A stretch of 64,000 bases of DNA from Aurantiochytrium sp. KH105 (taxonomy: Eukaryota; Sar; Bigyra; Thraustochytrida; Thraustochytriidae), in contig BGKB01000242.1 in NCBI GenBank assembly GCA_003116975.1, forward strand, positions 1-64,000. Direction: 5' to 3'. Shown in pieces: positions 19,859 to 30,900 of this stretch. The notes under the pieces were generated by a model. The model saw only the letters and a list, made by a program, of their open reading frames with translations, did no database searches and was not told the origin of the DNA. Positions within the stretch are counted from its first letter, which is position 1; the number at the start of each line of letters is the position of its first letter. The position numbers and the translations under genes are program-made.

Positions 19859-21220
19859 ATGGGTGGCGAACTGTCCAAGTGCTGCTCGAATCGTGCCGAT
19901 GGCGGCGACCGGCCCTTCTCCTCGTCCACCCACATAAGGATGGAAAGGTATCGCAGACCGCAGCAGCAAAGCGAACTCCTCCTCGCGAGGGAGACCGCCA
20001 TCCCCGGGGCAGAAGCGAGGTTTACGACGATCTCGAGCTCCCCACAAACCCCAGACCACCTTCCCTGGAGCGTCCAGCAAGAAACACAAAAGGTCGTGGC
20101 CAATGAGTCTCCCTATGCGTACGGAAATTCCAGCGATGGGACCCCCCCTATCTCATTGCCCCGATCCATTCCTCGACCGTCGCCGTCGAGCCTTGCTCGC
20201 TCCTGCAGTGCAAACACAGCCGTCACTGATCCACTCGGGTACGCGCGTCAACGCGTAGCAGAAAAACCAGTCGCGCCCTTTGCGCCAAATCACGCAACCT
20301 CTTCAGCCGTCGGTATCCCCGTCACCAAAAGATTGTCGCCGCGCACTGGCAACCGACAAGATTCCTCTCCAGGCACTGTGGCTACACGCGACGCTTCGTC
20401 AATCAACAAAAACACCATGCGTGACGACGAGGACCTTCCGCTGACTCCACCGGCTCTGCGCCGTCTGCGCTCCGCGGAGCCGCCAACAACCGCTTCGCTC
20501 TCTTCGACACATCCACCGAGCTACACGGCGAGCCCTGGGTCCTTTGACGATGGTATCGCTTCGCAGCGCAGAACGCCTCGTCTCGATGCCTTTGTCCGGG
20601 ACGCAACAGCCATGCACCGCACCTCGGCCATGGCCAACCTTGCCGAAGTCGATGACATGGATGACATGGAAGACGACGAGACGGGTGGTCCTCACGAAGA
20701 CGACGGATACATTGCCGCACAGTTCACGCCCGCACAGGTCCCGTCCACCGCTGGTGATGGGCTCATTCCCGTGGCGCGAAGGGACTCGACGCAAAGCCGC
20801 GCCTCCTCCATTGGAGCTGGCGAACTTGCAGACGATGAGGATGCCGGCGACAGCTTCGAGCAGGACCTGCAACCGGTACCCGTCGCAAACCCAAGGGGCC
20901 AGGGCGAACTTAGATCCGCTCTTCGTGGCGAGACCCCGGCGGTCCCTCGCGTCCAGCTTGTCAGGCCTGTCAAGCCACGTTTGACGCATGCTCGCCGCAC
21001 CAACGCGAATTCTCTCCGTGCCGCCGACGCCCGTAGCCGCCGCAAGGGCCCTAGCGGACGCCAACATCGCACGCGCACATCGCATCGCGACCGTCAGCAA
21101 CAGCAACAACAAAACACATGGGATCTCATCCCTCTTGACCCTTCGCCTGTACCGGCCTCGGTCATCGCCGCAGAGGAGTCACTTCGCCGAAAATGGAATG
21201 CTGCAACACTCATGTGCTAA
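19859..21220 (+). CDS. Predicted N-myristoylated/palmitoylated disordered protein, 453 aa
   Basis: ATG 19859 has A at -3 and G at +4. The protein begins MGGELSKCCSN: Gly2 with Ser6/Lys7 fits an N-myristoyltransferase substrate, and adjacent Cys8-Cys9 fit palmitoylation. Together they are the classic dual-acyl signal for stable plasma-membrane or flagellar-membrane attachment. The rest is low complexity and probably disordered: Ser/Pro/Thr-rich to about 260, an acidic DDMDDMEDDE patch near 265, another acidic stretch near 325, a strongly basic region about 375-410, a polyGln run near 412-417, and a short conserved-looking C terminus (SLRRKWNAATLMC). No enzymatic domain seen. A membrane-bound adaptor or signalling substrate is the likeliest role (inference). 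The large opposite-strand frame at 18539-20089 is a shadow. Confidence 0.82.
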   Translation: MGGELSKCCSNRADGGDRPFSSSTHIRMERYRRPQQQSELLLARETAIPGAEARFTTISSSPQTPDHLPWSVQQETQKVVANESPYAYGNSSDGTPPISLPRSIPRPSPSSLARSCSANTAVTDPLGYARQRVAEKPVAPFAPNHATSSAVGIPVTKRLSPRTGNRQDSSPGTVATRDASSINKNTMRDDEDLPLTPPALRRLRSAEPPTTASLSSTHPPSYTASPGSFDDGIASQRRTPRLDAFVRDATAMHRTSAMANLAEVDDMDDMEDDETGGPHEDDGYIAAQFTPAQVPSTAGDGLIPVARRDSTQSRASSIGAGELADDEDAGDSFEQDLQPVPVANPRGQGELRSALRGETPAVPRVQLVRPVKPRLTHARRTNANSLRAADARSRRKGPSGRQHRTRTSHRDRQQQQQQNTWDLIPLDPSPVPASVIAAEESLRRKWNAATLMC

Positions 21221-21290
21221 GTGAACAAATATCCGCACCACGCACCCACAAACATACTTTTATTTCCCTCCGCCCCTGAAACTAAATCTA

Positions 21291-21322
21291 AAATCGAATC
21301 GAATCGAATCGAATCGAATCGA
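21291..21322. repeat. (AATCG)n pentanucleotide repeat
   Basis: Six copies of AATCG about 70 bases past the stop codon of the acylated-protein gene, so probably in its 3' UTR. Confidence 0.9.
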
Positions 21323-22164
21323 CTCACAAACGTAAGCTATTATTTATTCTGCTCTGACAGTGAATGCCTGCCACGCAACGATACATTCGCGAATATGATC
21401 CGAAGCCCGCACAGAAAAAGCGAAAATTTTAAAGAGGTGGCCCAGACGAGTCACACGAGCTATTGCTCAAAAAATTACCCGACATTTTGCTCTTTCGACC
21501 CGTCCAAGCACCATCGAAACCTTTCACGCGCGACTCCAAATTTCTCTTTGCAGGCTTCCCTCCGAGAGGACAGTCTTTCCAGAGTTTGAACCCCTGCGGA
21601 GTCGATTTGGTCGAAATTTGGGAGGGAATCGGTGTGGCGCTTGCAGCCAGGATTTTTTTATAGAAAAAATGAGAGCGTAAAAACTCGAGCACAAAAGATG
21701 AAGCGCGGTCGAGCGACCAGGTCGAGAGCGAGGCGAGAGCGGGAGCGAGGCGAGAGCGAGAGCGAGAGCGCGGAGCTGGAGCGGAGCCGGAGCTGAGAAG
21801 GGGGAGAAACGCGCGATGCCGAGGCGCCGGGCTCGCGGGGTCGGTCGGCCGATCGAGAAGGTGGTTGATCTCCGCGCGAAGATGCCTCGCTGCCTGTGCG
21901 GCCTTCGTGACACGAAAGAGAGGACCGCGGGACTCGCTGCACGCGCGCGGTGCGCAGTGACACGGAAAGGATGAGCGACTCGCAGGCGGTGACATGGAAA
22001 GCACACAGGGCATGGGTTAACTCTCCTTCAGCTTTTCCCCCTTCAGCAAGTCGAGAACGCTACGCGGAGTGGAAAAGGCAGGTAGGCACCAGCGCCAGCA
22101 GCAGCGGGCACCAGCGCTCGGGAAGCAAAATCGAAACCCTGAAAAGCAAAAATCCTCGGGGCGA

Positions 22165-22222
22165 AAGCAGACGAGCAAGACAAGCAAGACAAGCAAGACG
22201 AGCACGACAAGCAAGACGAGCA
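22165..22222. repeat. AGACAAGC/AGACGAGC tandem array
   Basis: Imperfect 8-9 bp units ending about 27 bases before ATG 22249. The array is in frame with the gene but preceded only by non-ATG starts, so it is probably 5' UTR. Confidence 0.75.
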
Positions 22223-22248
22223 CGCGAAGCGTGACGTCCAAGCTGAAG

Positions 22249-23799
22249 ATGTTGAGCAGGGTGAACATGGTCGCCCTCTGCAAGAGCGTAAGAGCAGTGT
22301 GCGCCAGCTACGTGCATAAGGTGCCAGCCATTGTGCAAGCGGGCTTGGAGGCGATGAAGAAAACGGAGAGTATGGCCCTCGCTGAGCTCCAGAAGATCAT
22401 CGAGGACGCCCCCAACGTCGTCGCTGGCAAAGCAGAGGAGTATCGTGCCATGCTGGCGGAGAACTTTGACTTCGTGGCAGACAAAATTGTTGCCTTTGTG
22501 GAAGCCTGCAACAGTGCCGATCACGCTACCATGGGAATCGCCGGCGCAGCTCTCATCACCACGGTGATCCTCCTTGGCATGTCGCGCCGTCGTGGTCGCA
22601 AGCGCGCTTCATCCAACATTGCCGGCCTCGTCGAGGACGTCAAGGACGTCACCATGGAGACCGAGGTGCAAGAGATCGAAATCCCGGCGGAGAACTCGGC
22701 TGCGGGCCAGGCTAAGGAGGAGGGTCAGGCCAATGGCGAAAATGCTGCGGACAATACCGAGGACAAAATGGTGGATGACGACAAGGCTGAGGCCCAGGAC
22801 AAGGCCCAGGACAAGGACGACAAGGCTGAGGTTAAGCCTGAGAACAAGGTTGCGGACCAGGCGAAGGCCCAGGACAAGGACGACAAGGCTGAGGTTAAGC
22901 CTGAGAACAAGGTTGCGGACCAGGCCAAGGACGAGGCCAAGGACGACAAGGCTGAGATCAAGCCTGAGAACAAGGTTGCGGACCAGGCCAAGGACGAGGC
23001 CAAGGACGCGGAGAAGACGTTGGACTCGGCTGCGAACCAGGCCGAGGACGACAAGGCCGAGGACGACAAGGCCGAGGACGACAAGGCCGAGGACGACAAG
23101 GCCGAGGACGACAAGGCCGAGGACGACAAGGCCGAGGACGACAAGGCCGAGGACGACAAGGCCGAGGACAAGGTTGAGGACCAGGCCAAGGCTCAGGCCA
23201 AGGATGACAAGGCTGAGGACTCGGCTGCGGACCAGGCCAAGGACGAGTACAAGGATGAGGACAAGACCGTGGAGGAGGACAAGGAGATGAAGGAGTACGC
23301 GATCATGGGCCACCACACGGGCGAGCTGGACGATTCCCAGTCGACTGGGGCTGATGTTCCGAACGAAATGGCTTCCATCTCCCCGGCTGACAAGAAGAAG
23401 AAGAAATCCGAGACGACGTGGAAGAGCCATGGCACCGACCGCGAGGTTCCGGTTCAGCAGGCTGTGCAGCCTTCGCGCTCAAACAAGACCAATACCTCCC
23501 GCCGCGATGTTCCGGCGTGTCGACCCTCGAAGTCGACCAAGCATGGCCGCACGGGTTCGAAGCCGAAGCGCGCCAAGTATGAAAGTCTTTCGGAGCGCAA
23601 GTCGCAGCCTTTCACCACGCGCAGCTCTCAGAGGACTTCTGACCGTTACGGCAGTAACAAGGAGATCCCTCATGATTACGTCAAGCGCTCCCGCGAGCCG
23701 GAGAGCAAGACCCCCGAGGACATCCTTGAGGACACCCAAACGCAGCGCCGTTGCGCGAGCAAGAACGAGAACGAGACCGACGTTATCGAGCTCGATTAA
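22249..23799 (+). CDS. Membrane-anchored protein with charged tandem-repeat tail, 516 aa
   Basis: ATG 22249 (A at -3) is the first ATG; the frame is open upstream only from a GTG at 22069. Residues 1-94 are helical and amphipathic. Residues 95-111 (MGIAGAALITTVILLGM) form one hydrophobic span, followed at once by RRRGRKR, a stop-transfer or positive-inside flank. The tail is extremely charged. It contains three copies of a 21-residue unit (63 bp period, starting 22816, 22879 and 22942) with core DDKAEVKPENKVADQAK, then eight DNA-identical 15-bp units (23041-23160) giving AEDDK repeats. The last 130 residues are basic and Ser/Arg-rich. No known family recognised. The amphipathic helix plus single anchor would fit an organelle or lipid-droplet surface protein, but this is speculative. 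Confidence 0.8.
   Translation: MLSRVNMVALCKSVRAVCASYVHKVPAIVQAGLEAMKKTESMALAELQKIIEDAPNVVAGKAEEYRAMLAENFDFVADKIVAFVEACNSADHATMGIAGAALITTVILLGMSRRRGRKRASSNIAGLVEDVKDVTMETEVQEIEIPAENSAAGQAKEEGQANGENAADNTEDKMVDDDKAEAQDKAQDKDDKAEVKPENKVADQAKAQDKDDKAEVKPENKVADQAKDEAKDDKAEIKPENKVADQAKDEAKDAEKTLDSAANQAEDDKAEDDKAEDDKAEDDKAEDDKAEDDKAEDDKAEDDKAEDKVEDQAKAQAKDDKAEDSAADQAKDEYKDEDKTVEEDKEMKEYAIMGHHTGELDDSQSTGADVPNEMASISPADKKKKKSETTWKSHGTDREVPVQQAVQPSRSNKTNTSRRDVPACRPSKSTKHGRTGSKPKRAKYESLSERKSQPFTTRSSQRTSDRYGSNKEIPHDYVKRSREPESKTPEDILEDTQTQRRCASKNENETDVIELD
22816..23004 (+). repeat. 63-bp tandem repeat, three copies, coding
   Basis: Unit starts at 22816, 22879 and 22942, spacing exactly 63 bp. The first two copies are almost identical; the third differs at a few positions. 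Confidence 0.9.
23041..23160 (+). repeat. 15-bp minisatellite, eight perfect copies, coding
   Basis: GCCGAGGACGACAAG repeated eight times without a mismatch. The absence even of synonymous change implies recent expansion or ongoing homogenisation. Confidence 0.97.
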
Positions 23800-23938
23800 T
23801 AAGTCACGCCCAAATTCTTTGACACTGGACGCACCTACAAGCACAGAGGGCTTGGTGAAGGAAAGACGGCCCCATTGTGGTTAAGTCATTCCCTTCATTG
23901 ATCCCCCGGGTGATGGGTCCCTCCAGTCGAACAAATCG

Positions 23939-23946
23939 TATATAAA
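23939..23946 (+). promoter_or_regulatory. TATA-box-like string
   Basis: TATATAAA about 240-300 bases upstream of the HECT remnant. It may be a leftover promoter of that gene or coincidence. Confidence 0.25.
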
Positions 23947-24181
23947 GAGAATGAATCAATTCATGTCACTCACAATCAACCATATCCAAGATCCCAAAGC
24001 TTGCAAATGTACAGAAAGAGCTTTGTGCTACTGTCGGCTCTCGTGACGGCGAAACGGGAGTTCTGGGCGGAGGGAGTTGCTGCCCGTGACAAAAGTCGCA
24101 AATCGCCGCCATGGGAGGACGCGAGGACGCCCCGGCAGCCACCGCAGCCGACGATGCTGCGGGGGTCGCTCATGTTGTCGC

Positions 24182-24516
24182 TACCCGGCCGCTGAGATTC
24201 GGGCCGGCTGCGTGTATTAAGGGGGATTTGACGCCAACAGCCCCGCCGTGCCCTGGTTTTGGACGCTCTTTCGCAACATGGACGCCGCCGATCAGGCGCT
24301 GCTATTGCGCTTCGCGACGGGAACTTCCTAGGTGCCATTGGACGGCTTCACGCCGTCCTTCAACCTCACGTTGAACGACCAACTCGACAGACATGCCCTC
24401 TGCAAGGCGCACGCCTGCTTCAAACAGGTCGTCCTCCCGGACTACGCGATCGAGGCCGTGCTCCGTGACAAGGTGCTTTTTGCCATTCGCAACACCGACG
24501 GCTTCTTGCTGGGCTG
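24182..24516 (+). pseudogene. HECT-type E3 ubiquitin ligase C-lobe relic
   Basis: One frame reads as the end of a HECT domain: EIRAGCVY, GGFDANSPAVPWFW, MDAADQALLLRFATGTS, VPLDGF, then KAHACFKQVVLPDYAIEAVL and FAIRNTDGFLLG before a terminal TGA. This is the conserved order of the HECT C-lobe, including the catalytic-Cys region (usually xHTCF; here AHACF). Two in-frame stops interrupt it, TAA at 24218-24220 and TAG at 24329-24331. Upstream of about 24190 no frame resembles the N-lobe. It is therefore a truncated, decayed remnant of a host ligase gene, probably a partial duplicate. The remaining similarity is high, so the loss looks fairly recent. Sequencing error at both stops is a less likely alternative, because the N-lobe is also missing. 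Confidence 0.8.
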
Positions 24517-24919
24517 ATGCACACTGACGAAAGGTCGGGCATGGGACGATGGGACCAACTTGGGTGCAGCCGCAAATCCGGACTTACATGACTAAGACCC
24601 TCTTACAGCAGTTTTTGCTAACCAACACAGAGAATGCGTTGCGCGCGGAGAATCTGTTTTGCCGGGTTCATTGTCGCAGATCCCCCATACCATGAAGGCC
24701 CGCCCGCCAAGCGCCACGACGGGCCGCGCGAACGATGAGGGTGCAGGAACAGTCACGGCACGTCCGCAAAAGGCGGGCCAGATCGCAAGAATAAAGGATT
24801 TTCGGACCGGCCCGCCGTGTCTCTCGAAAAGAGTTTCTTTCACCTTGGCTCTCTTGTGCGAAATCGGTGACAGAAAACAAACAATCTCCACACCAGTCAA
24901 TCTGTCTTCTTTTTACCAT

Positions 24920-27900
24920 TTAGTCATTCAAGTTACACAACATCGCCACGCCGCGCCAGATCCAAAAGTGAGGGTCAGCCTCGGTCGGCAGGTAAATCGG
25001 GAGCACAAAGTTCGTCGACATGCCCGTCGTCGAAAGCGCTCCCGCCCGCGTGCTCGTCTTGTACACAGGACAGGCGTACAGCGCAGGGTCCGGCTTGAAA
25101 TCTTCCACGGGCAAAAAGTGGATCGGGCGCATGGATGAGTACATTTCGCCTGGACCCGAATCCTGAATTGCATGCGACGCAACATCCCAACGCGCGCCCT
25201 CCATGTGCAAACCACTCACCACAACACCATTGCTCGGACGCTCCACAATTTCTTCCTCTTCGCATCGAAAAACGCTAAAGTCAAAGGAAAGCGAGTTGAT
25301 TGCAACCTTGTGTTTGCGCGCGTGCGTCTGCAGAATACCCGTCATAAAACCTTGAGGAAAGAAAAATGCAGGAAGTGGAAACACTACCGGTTCGCCATGA
25401 CGCAGCCACTCCCGCAAAAATGCCACGCGCGTCTGCAAATCCTCAAACCACGATGACAGCGGCCGCAAAGAAGGGTAGGCCACTTGCGCCCACAAAGCAG
25501 GCACCGCATTATTCAAAAAGCTCGTGTACATTTTGTCCAAGTCGCTTGACATCACCACAAAGCCCTTGATCGCACGCACGAGCTCCTGCATCGACGAAGA
25601 AAGCCGCTCTAGCAAATTGTTAAACTTGGCAATCTCCTGCTGCAAAAATGTCGCCAATGGATCGTACAGTCCGGTCTCCTCATTCGTCACAAAGGTCCGC
25701 GGGCCCGCCTCAGTCTCCACATCCAAGATCTCGGGCAAACTTTCTTGCATCTTTAGTGCAAGCGCCTCGACAATCTCGTCCGGTGTACTGCCCGACCCGG
25801 ACCCGCTTGCGCGCGGCTCAATCGAAATCACGGCCCCTACCATCGTCGTGCTCTCCTTCAACTCGAACGTCGTGTTCGCATTGTCGTGCATGCCAAAGAC
25901 CTCCGGATCCTCAATGTCTGGCAAACCCGTCACATACGACCGGTACCCGGCCATGTCCGTGTCTGAGGGCGCATAGTATCGCCCCGATCGCGAAAACGTA
26001 TATCCGTCTTCCAAGATCCCCGGCGTGTAGAACCGACCGAGAATGCTCAGCAAACATCGCCGGTCCCAGTCGTCCGTCACGCGACCTCCGTAGTTGATCT
26101 GACCCGTCACATATCGCAGTGCGTCCCAGGGAATCTCGTCCTGCTCGTTTAAGAAACGAGCCAACCCTTGCGTCGAACACTCGAGGTCCGAGTCATCAAA
26201 GTCGTAGCGAATGTTCCACCCGAGAGGGCCAAACTTGCGTCGCTCCTGAATGACGCCGTGGAAAAAGCAAAGCCCAAACAAAAGCTTGCGAAAGTCTTCA
26301 GGTCGAGCGGGACAGCTGTCTAGGACGTCTTCCTGAAGGACCGTGTCGAAAGAGCGGAAAATGTTGGCACGAAGACCCTTTGGCGGCTCGTTCGTCAACT
26401 TGAGTCCGTTTTGCAGCACGCTAACGGGAAAATATGGTGCCGGAAAAGACGTCAGGAATAAACGAAAGTCCTGGTGAATCATGTCGCCCGAGATGCGTCG
26501 CGGGCCACCGCCCGCGCCGCCACCGCCGCCGGTCGCGGCCATTTCACCATCCTCGCCATTAAGATTTGCCTCCGTGGCTTCTCGCTTCGCGGGCTCGTTG
26601 AAACCGGCAATGATCTCCTCCAGCGTGGGCATCCACGACTTGGCCAAATGACAATTCTGCAACAGTACCCAGTCACCTGTGCGCGTGGCGTTGGCAATCA
26701 GGGTCTCCGCCTTGGCGCCCTGGCCTTGGCCCAGCGAAATGACGTGAAGACGTTCCGTGTAGCCGCACTTGTCCGCAAAGCGAAGCAAAATACTGGTCGG
26801 GTCTGCACCCTGCGACAGCACAAAGATGCAAGGCGTCTTCTGATCCATGTCGGCGCTAATGTCTTCCATCGAGGTGCCTGGGCTGTGCACAAATGAGGCG
26901 CCGAGCTCGGCGTGCACAAAATGACGAATTGAAAACACAGTTTTCTCTTCCCGGAAACTTTTTACCACCAAAAGCTTGTGAAAACTGCTTAAGCCTCGGG
27001 GTGCCGGAGCTGCATCCGATGCTTCCGAAGAAGTCGCCTCAATCTCGTCCGACGCTACATCTTCCACGAACGTCGGGCAAAACTCGTCAAGAGGAAGATC
27101 TTCGTCTTGAGGACAATCGCTCGCTGCCCACGCAGCCCACGAGGAATCCCAGTGGTCCAAAATGTACGTGTGCAGGCCGCCAAAGATTGCAGGCTGCGCT
27201 TCACTGAGCACCGCCAAGGTTTGGTAAGCAACCAAAGGATAGCGATCGGGGAGCCCCCCCGCCGGCTCCTTTGCCACGGACGGGTTGGCACTTACCAAGG
27301 CCGCCGGGCCGCGTAGAAAGAGCGTCCACTCCAGGTCAGAAATTCGTTTTGTCTCAAAACGCATGATGCGCACCGTGATGAGAAAGGCAAAGAGCAACTT
27401 GTGCGTCTCGAAGAGCCCGCGACAAATGTTCTTAAAGACGAACTCATTCTGGTATGTCATGATATTCTTGAGACGCGTTTTCGGATCCATACTGGGCGCG
27501 CTGTCATCAATACTTCGCGAGAATAGCTTTTGAAAGTACTCGAGGCTGTATGCGTACATGGAGTCAATTTGAGCGAGGTCTGCAACCACAAAGTACAAAA
27601 TACTCCCGCGACGCGCCACTGCCCGATAGCTGTTGCGCATGCGATTAACCTCTGCGTTGGTCTTTTCCGACTCGGCAACACGCTCCGAAATTATCGCAGA
27701 CGTAGTCTTCGAATCCGCAAGCGTATTGATCAGCTCTTCATCATCGAGTATATCGCCCTTTGACTCAGAGAGCATACGCAGGATCTTACTTTCAATGTCC
27801 TTGAGCTGCTTCTGGTCCGCAGCCATGCTCATGAGCAGCCGATTCTTTCGATCCTCAATTTCGGGCTTCTCTTTGCGCACCACCAGTCCCAGCAGCTGGT

Positions 27901-30900
27901 CCTCGAGTCCATCCATCGTCACCGTAAAGTTAATAATCGTCACTTTGATGCAGACCTCTGGAAGATAGTGAGGATTCGCCAGCTTTGTCGTCATGTAAAA
28001 CTTGAAATTCGCGTCATAATCAACGTCCGCGTCGCCGATGCGCACGAGCGTGCGACCATTCTGGCGAAAGATGGCCTTTTGCAGGATAGGCTCAAGACCT
28101 GGGTCAATCTGCTCGCCCAGATCCTCCACGAGGAGGGGTCGTCCATTGCGCACAGCGCCTTCGAGCGCGCGCAAAAGGTCTGCGTCCGACATCTTGACGC
28201 ACTCAAGCCTATTCTTGGCCTCTTTTTGTTTGATCCATCGATTAGCCTGCATCTGCGGGTCAATCATGAGCGGCCAACGCTTGCCATATGTCGCCAAAAG
28301 TGCATTGTTGGTCGACACTTCGTCCGTTGGCAGACTGCACAGCTGCCATTCGCGCACAAGTACAGCGCTTCCAATCGTATCGACGAGATTGAAGCTCCCG
28401 CTGCACGGGATGTGCAGATCGCGGACGGAATTCTGCCAGAGAGCCACCAGCTTATCTCGGTAGGCTCCTGTAAAGGCTCCATAGTAGGAGACACAAGCGG
28501 CGGCCAAGAAAACGTCGCCAACGAGCTCGTCCACCTGTGCATTGATGACAACCACCGTCTCGCGCCAGCGCACGCCTTCACTGGCAAGTCCGCTGGTTAA
28601 CTTCTCGGCGCGCTCCAAACGCGCTTGGGTCTGCTCCGCCTCTTCGGCGAGACGATTCTTCTCGGCCAAGGTTGCATCGCACGTCGCTTGCAGCGCATTC
28701 ACCTTGTCCACAACTTCCTGAAGCGCTGCGCGCTTCTCGGCGAGAACCGCGTTCGCTTCGGCAAGTGTCTCATTCATTTCTTGCAAGCGCTGCCGCTTCG
28801 GCCCGACCTCTTTGGCGACTACCGAGTACACGTCCATTGCGTGCACCCACATACAGAGCGAGGTGGCTGCCTTGCTAACTTTCGCCACGTTATCCACAGC
28901 CATCATTGGGTCTTCGACGTACTTTTTCAGCTTTTTCAGCGTCGCGGCGGGAATATTGTCCTTGTCATACCCTTTGAGATTGTCCATAAACTTGGTGTCG
29001 CTCATCACTTTCTTTGCCGTGTCCCAGTCCGGCTTCTCCCCAAGAAGTACATTTACAGCCTCCATCACAGTCTGCACGGCGGCAGGCGGCTTAATAAAGT
29101 TTTTGATCTCTGTGATATCCTTTTTGTCCAAGGCGTCAAGCGCTCCAATCGCTGCCTCCAGAGCTGGCATGGCTTTGTCGAGATCGCGCTGCGCGTCTGC
29201 CTGGACTTCAGCCACCTGCGTTGCCTTTGCGTTCACTTCATTCTCCTCCGTCGCCACCTTTGCCTTGACCACGCTCGCCTCGGCTTGCTCCTGAGCGACC
29301 TGCTTCAGCAAAACCTCCGCGTCCTTGCTCTTCTCCTCGAGTACTGGCATAAGCTCGTTCAGCTCTTGCTTGAGATTTTGAACCATCTCGTTCGTCTCCT
29401 CTAGCTTGATAATACCATTACTAAGACGATCGCGCGCCAACGTGAGCTCTCCACGCTTATCGTGCAGCATCGACATGTAGAGCTCAATCAGGTCCAGGTA
29501 CGACTTGGGCGTGGTATAAACGGTGCGATTTAGTTCCTCCAGGAACCGCTCCGCGCTCGTGGCGATCGACGTGTGCACAACGGCGCACGCAGACACCAGA
29601 GCCTCGCGACATTCTTCCGAGGGAAGCTCGAGCTTGGCCAAAAACCGCTCCGCCACCGAGTTGAGCGCACTTTGCGGCCATTCCAAAAACCAGTCTATTG
29701 TGCAGCAGTTGATTAACGAAGGAAATTGCCGGCACCACACACGCAGCGCGTTGCCCACAGGCGACATGCACAAGACGACATGTAAATTGTCCCGCACACG
29801 ATTTACAAAGACCTGTTTGCAGTTATCACGGCTCTCGGGAATCCCGAGTCGCTTCACGACAGCACCCATGTCCGCCACAATGCGGTCCATTTCGTCCTGC
29901 GGAAAGAGATTGGGAACCTCTCCGGAATTTAAGATGTTGTTCACATCTTCCAAAAAGTCGTCGACGATAATCTGCGAGTCCGTGAACAAAAAGCCCACCT
30001 TGCGGCCCGCAACTCCGGCGTTGATCATCATGCGCTTGAGATCTTCGCGGAACTCAGTCGGGCCGTACCCCTTTGTAATTTCAATTTGGAAGCACTTCAT
30101 ACCGCTCATGAACATGGCCAGCCGCGACAGGCTCTGCTTGCCTGAGCCGCCCACACCTACGAGCATGGCATTGCCACGTTTTTGCCGAAGAATGCGCGCA
30201 ATCCGTGCAATGTGCTCCATGGCGTCCCGAAAGAAGACAAGGTTCATCTTTGACGGAAAGCTGATGTTGTAGTCATCAAGGGCATCTTCAAGCACCTTGG
30301 CCACCTGTGCAATGCTCTGTGCCTCCTCATACGGTCGCGGATCCACCCGATTCGCATCGTCCTCGCTTTCATCCTCCTCTTCTTCATTTTCGTCCGCGAT
30401 ACCACGAAGAAAGTCGACAAAGAGGAGAGGCGGCTTGGCAGCAGATGTGCCAGAGGTGGCCTCGTCCGAGCCAAAGACCTCCTCGGCGCTCCATTGAACT
30501 TTGAAGTTGCGTCGAAGCAGCTCCAAGGCCAGCTCTGTGAACCACAGCTTGTCGCTGCTGTTGATGAGGCGATCGTGAAAGACCCGCATGCTTTCGTGCA
30601 CCCAGAGCCGTGTGAGCGTATCTGGACCAGCGCACCGCTGCGGCTGAATCATAAGAATACCCTGAACGACCTTGCTCAAATCTCGCAAATTAAAGGTGTA
30701 ATGGCTCTTGCTCGGTGTTGGGAGCATTTCTTTGCACATGCGCTCGTACACGTCAATCGTGGATTGGACCACAACGGGGGCGAGCGCTCGTACGTCTGGC
30801 GCAAATCCATTGGCAAGATATCCGGCGAGAATGCCCGTAAACATGACCATCATGGAAGCCTCCGATGCCGGTGGCATGCACAATACCGAGAAGTGACGCA

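Larger units (their letters stand above)
21221..22248. other. Intergenic spacer with AATCG and GCGAGA repeats
   Basis: It separates two plus-strand genes. An (AATCG)n run at 21291-21322 lies in the 3' flank of the upstream gene. A GCGAGA-type tract spans about 21720-21775. An AGACAAGC/AGACGAGC array at 22165-22222 lies in the leader of the next gene. Frames here are repeat-driven. No gene seen. Confidence 0.55.
23800..24919. other. Spacer holding a HECT relic
   Basis: It lies between the repeat-tail gene and the convergent dynein gene. Apart from the HECT remnant (24182-24516) and a TATATAAA string at 23939-23946, nothing recognisable is present. Bases 24517-24919 contain no supported gene and must carry the dynein 3' end. 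Confidence 0.55.

Noticed and set aside
18539-20089. 516-codon minus-strand frame
   Set aside because: Built from reversed microsatellites and the antisense of the acylated-protein gene; composition changes abruptly along it and no domain is visible.
22069-22248. N-terminal extension of the repeat-tail protein
   Set aside because: Starts with GTG and consists of the leader tandem repeat; the first ATG is 22249.
22609-23430. Minus-strand frame rich in Leu/Val/Gly that looks like a membrane protein
   Set aside because: Reverse complement of the charged minisatellite; the hydrophobicity is an artefact.
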